Source: Rhodobacteraceae bacterium UBA1943 (GTDB lineage: Bacteria > Pseudomonadota > Alphaproteobacteria > Rhodobacterales > Rhodobacteraceae). From it: a stretch of DNA of 32,543 bases. The notes below the pieces were generated by a model. That model ran no database searches. It worked only from the letters and a program-made list of their open reading frames with translations, and was not told the DNA's origin. The position numbers and the translations under genes are program-made. The DNA is taken from assembly GCA_002336845.1 (NCBI GenBank), contig DDEX01000020.1, forward strand, positions 14,540-47,082, read 5' to 3'. Below, one piece after another: positions 30,549 to 32,543 of this stretch. The first letter of the stretch is position 1. Each line of letters starts with the position of its first letter.

Positions 30549-31432
30549 GTTCCTCCGAAAACACCCGTGCCGCCGCACTGATGACAGGCTCGATGGCATT
30601 CTTTGCCATAGAAGACCTATTCCTGAAGCGTGCGGCCGAGGCCTTGCCGCCGGGGCAGGTTCTGGCGCTGACCGGGGCTGCGGGCGCGGTCGTGTTCTGG
30701 CTGCTGGCCGCAGCGCGCCGCCAACCGATCCTGTCGCGCGATGCCCTTCGTGGCGTGCCGTTGCTGCGCACCCTGTCCGAAGCGGCGGCGGCGATCTTTT
30801 ATATCATCGCGCTGGCCTATGCGCCCTTGTCGATGACTTCGGCGCTGCTCCAGGCCTCCCCGCTGGTCGTCACGGCGGGGGCGGCCCTGTTTCTGGGCGA
30901 AACCGTGGGATGGCGGCGCTGGACCTCGATCACCGTGGGGTTCCTGGGGGTTATGATCATCCTTTCGCCCTGGGATGCGCGGTTCGACCCCACGGGGCTT
31001 TTTACCGTCGCCTGCGTGATCGTGCTGGCCTCGCGCGATCTGGCGACACGGGCCATGCCGATGCGGATCGGCACCTTTCAGGTCGCAACCTGGGCCTATC
31101 TGGGGCTTGTGCCCTCGGGGGTCGCGCTGATGGCTGCGATGGGCCACAGCTTTGTGCCGCCCTCGCCCGGACAATGGCTTGGCCTGTCGGGCGCGCTGCT
31201 GACCGGCCTTTTCGGCTATTATGCGGTGGTGGCGGCGATGCGGCTGGGCGAGGTGTCGGTCGTCGCCCCCTTCCGCTATACTAGGCTGGTCTTTGCCCTG
31301 ATCGTCGCGGCCATCTTCTTTGCCGAGCGGCCACAGGCCAGCACACTGATCGGGGCGGCCATCGTCGTGGGCTCCGGGCTTTATGCCTTTGCGCGCGAGC
31401 GTGCTCGCGCGCAAAGGGTCGCTCAGGCCTGA
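30545..31432 (+). CDS. EamA/DMT-family transporter, coupled to fur
   Basis: This 295-residue membrane protein has two EamA repeats and about ten hydrophobic helices (for example TRAAALMTGSMAFFAIEDLF, AIFYIIALAYAPLSMTSALL, LIVAAIFFAERP and TLIGAAIVVGSGLYAFARER). It starts with GTG 30545 overlapping the fur stop, so it is co-translated with the regulator. The family is mostly drug/metabolite exporters and the substrate is unknown. Coupling to a metal regulator may be by chance or may point to a metal-linked metabolite. The last 20 codons contain a perfect 14-base inverted repeat, and the stop overlaps the convergent dioxygenase gene by ten bases. Confidence 0.89.
   Translation: MSSSENTRAAALMTGSMAFFAIEDLFLKRAAEALPPGQVLALTGAAGAVVFWLLAAARRQPILSRDALRGVPLLRTLSEAAAAIFYIIALAYAPLSMTSALLQASPLVVTAGAALFLGETVGWRRWTSITVGFLGVMIILSPWDARFDPTGLFTVACVIVLASRDLATRAMPMRIGTFQVATWAYLGLVPSGVALMAAMGHSFVPPSPGQWLGLSGALLTGLFGYYAVVAAMRLGEVSVVAPFRYTRLVFALIVAAIFFAERPQASTLIGAAIVVGSGLYAFARERARAQRVAQA
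31387..31416. repeat. Perfect 14-base inverted repeat inside the 3' end of a coding region
   Basis: CTTTGCGCGCGAGC (31387-31400) pairs perfectly with GCTCGCGCGCAAAG (31403-31416) around a two-base GT spacer. It encodes part of the Ala/Arg-rich tail of the EamA protein and lies just seven bases outside the convergent dioxygenase stop. There is no T-run on either side. It may work as a two-way transcription barrier between the convergent genes. Confidence 0.7.
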
Positions 31433-32247
31433 TTGCGCAAAAGCCCGATCGTCACCCTGCCCGAGGCCCCGTCGGCCGACAGGTTCAGCAACTGGGCAGC
31501 GCGTTGCTCGGCCGTGTTGTCACCAAAGATGCCGTCGCCCTCAAAGGTCACGCCCGCCAGCGGCGCAATACTGTCGGCATAACGGGCATCCGCCAGATAC
31601 AGCGCCTGTGCCGCCGCGCCCGGCATCGCGATTTGCGAGGTCAGCAGTGGTGCCTCGCCTGCCGCCGCCGAGGCGGTGGAGGCAAAGACCTCGAAATGCA
31701 GATGCGGCCAGCGGCCCTGATAGGTGCCGGGGAATATCGTGGTAAAGCGCACCACGCCCGAGGCATCGCTTTCCTGCATGCCGCGCAGGTAATTGGCCTC
31801 GGTCAGCCCATAGATCGAATAGTCGCCCGCCGCATCGCAATGCCACAGGTAAACCGCCAGCCCCGCCATGGGCGCGCAGGCAGCGCCCACATCGACCAGC
31901 CGCAGCTCCAGTTCCAGCGGCGCACCATTCGCCACCGGCGTCAGCCCACCGAAACTGGACCGCAGGTCGCGACGGATCACGCCGCTGTCGGTCAGCACGT
32001 TCACCCTGGCCCCGTTCAGCCGGTTGCTGCCATCGGCGGGATAGGGGCCGTTGGTTTCCTCGGGCAGCTTCAAGCAGGTGCCATCCGGGCCGGTCGCGCT
32101 GCGGTTCGGTTCGGAACCGCCGGGCGGACCGGACAGAAACCACCCCCCTGCCCCCGCCGCTCCGGCCAGCACTGCGCCGATTGCCGCCCGGCGCCCCCAT
32201 AACCGCGCGCGATCCTCTTCAAAACTGCCGTCACGCAGATCGGTCAT
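31423..32247 (-). CDS. Intradiol ring-cleavage dioxygenase-like protein, membrane-anchored or exported
   Basis: This 274-residue protein has an N-terminal charged stretch and a single hydrophobic segment (RRAAIGAVLAGAAGAGGWFL, about 19-38), then a beta-sandwich intradiol-dioxygenase-like domain. The start of that domain is marked by LPEETNGPYPADGSN (61-75), and the four expected Fe(III) ligands can be proposed as Tyr143 or Tyr146 (GDYSIYG), Tyr176 (PGTYQGRWPHLHFEVF), His182 and His184. Soluble catechol dioxygenases lack such an N-terminus; the anchored or exported subgroup has uncertain substrates. RR precedes the hydrophobic segment, but the Tat consensus is imperfect. Its 3' end overlaps the EamA gene by ten bases. 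Confidence 0.85.
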   Translation of the reverse strand: MTDLRDGSFEEDRARLWGRRAAIGAVLAGAAGAGGWFLSGPPGGSEPNRSATGPDGTCLKLPEETNGPYPADGSNRLNGARVNVLTDSGVIRRDLRSSFGGLTPVANGAPLELELRLVDVGAACAPMAGLAVYLWHCDAAGDYSIYGLTEANYLRGMQESDASGVVRFTTIFPGTYQGRWPHLHFEVFASTASAAAGEAPLLTSQIAMPGAAAQALYLADARYADSIAPLAGVTFEGDGIFGDNTAEQRAAQLLNLSADGASGRVTIGLLRNQA

Positions 32248-32416
32248 TGCCTGTCACATCCTTGTCTTTGACCTTTTATACCTGTGATACGCTCCAGCAG
32301 ACCATTTCCGGCGTCGCCGGGTGTTTGCGCTAACACAGCACCACATCTTGCCCTTTCCCTAAGGGCCATCAGCCGCTAAACGAGATTGCAACATTCTTTG
32401 GTTCGGGAGAGGCCCC

Positions 32417-32543
32417 ATGAGCACGATCATCGACATTCACGCCCGCGAAATCCTTGACAGCCGGGGCAACCCCACGGTCGAGGTGGATGTGGTTCTGGAA
32501 AGTGGCGCCATGGGCCGGGCCGCCGTGCCCTCGGGCGCCTCGA
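32417..32543 (+). CDS. eno: Enolase (partial, N-terminus only)
   Basis: Only 42 codons are present before the right edge. The reading MSTIIDIHAREILDSRGNPT followed by VEVDVVLESGAMGRAAVPSGAS is the highly conserved enolase N-terminus, including the DSRGNPTVEV block and the start of the SGAS catalytic loop. It converts 2-phosphoglycerate to phosphoenolpyruvate. ATG 32417 has GGGAGAGG upstream. The 169-base spacer to the divergent dioxygenase gene contains TTGACC at 32268-32273, a possible -35 without a convincing -10. Confidence 0.95.
   Translation, partial: MSTIIDIHAREILDSRGNPTVEVDVVLESGAMGRAAVPSGAS

Overview
The window is high-GC chromosomal DNA from an alphaproteobacterium, most likely a Rhodobacterales/Rhodobacteraceae member. 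Supporting signs are the NasT-NasS nitrate-control pair, a Fur/Mur-type regulator without the usual Cys zinc motif, a 1216-residue B12-dependent NrdJ, and dense operons with ATGA start/stop overlaps. No rRNA, tRNA, CRISPR array or insertion sequence was recognised.

Region by region. (1) 1-4779, minus strand: nitrate control and uptake, nasT-nasS, then a structured leader, then nrtA-nrtB-nrtD, with the last gene cut by the window edge. The leader holds two hairpins of the type bound by ANTAR proteins, followed by an intrinsic terminator, so NasT probably controls nrtABD by antitermination. (2) 4780-5449: a non-coding stretch with a strong hairpin terminator and a run of four half-sites at exact 11-base spacing that resembles tandem Pho boxes. 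(3) 5450-10703, plus strand: ugpB-ugpA-ugpE-ugpC, a glycerophosphodiester/glycerol-3-phosphate importer, followed without a gap by an endonuclease/exonuclease/phosphatase (EEP) superfamily hydrolase in the place where other operons carry ugpQ.

(4) 10684-23381: a large sugar-acid cluster around a GntR/FCD regulator. It encodes a ribose-type ABC importer, an SDR sugar dehydrogenase, an L-fuconolactonase-like hydrolase, a UxaA-type dehydratase, a mutarotase, a second SDR, and a fumarylacetoacetate-hydrolase-family enzyme. Together these fit the non-phosphorylating L-fucose route to pyruvate and lactate. A zinc dehydrogenase resembling L-galactonate 5-dehydrogenase, a short UxaB-like reductase and a KDG kinase would add a parallel L-galactose branch through tagaturonate and altronate to KDPG. 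Both sugars occur in marine algal polysaccharides.

(5) 23822-32543: single genes. These are an orphan NarL-type response regulator, a lower-GC ImmA/IrrE-type metalloprotease, nrdJ with a possible NrdR box and a long structured leader, two EamA transporters on either side of a Fur/Mur regulator, a membrane-anchored or exported intradiol-dioxygenase-like protein, and the start of enolase. Three convergent gene pairs overlap at their 3' ends (10684-10703, 13576-13592, 31423-31432), which shows how compact the genome is.
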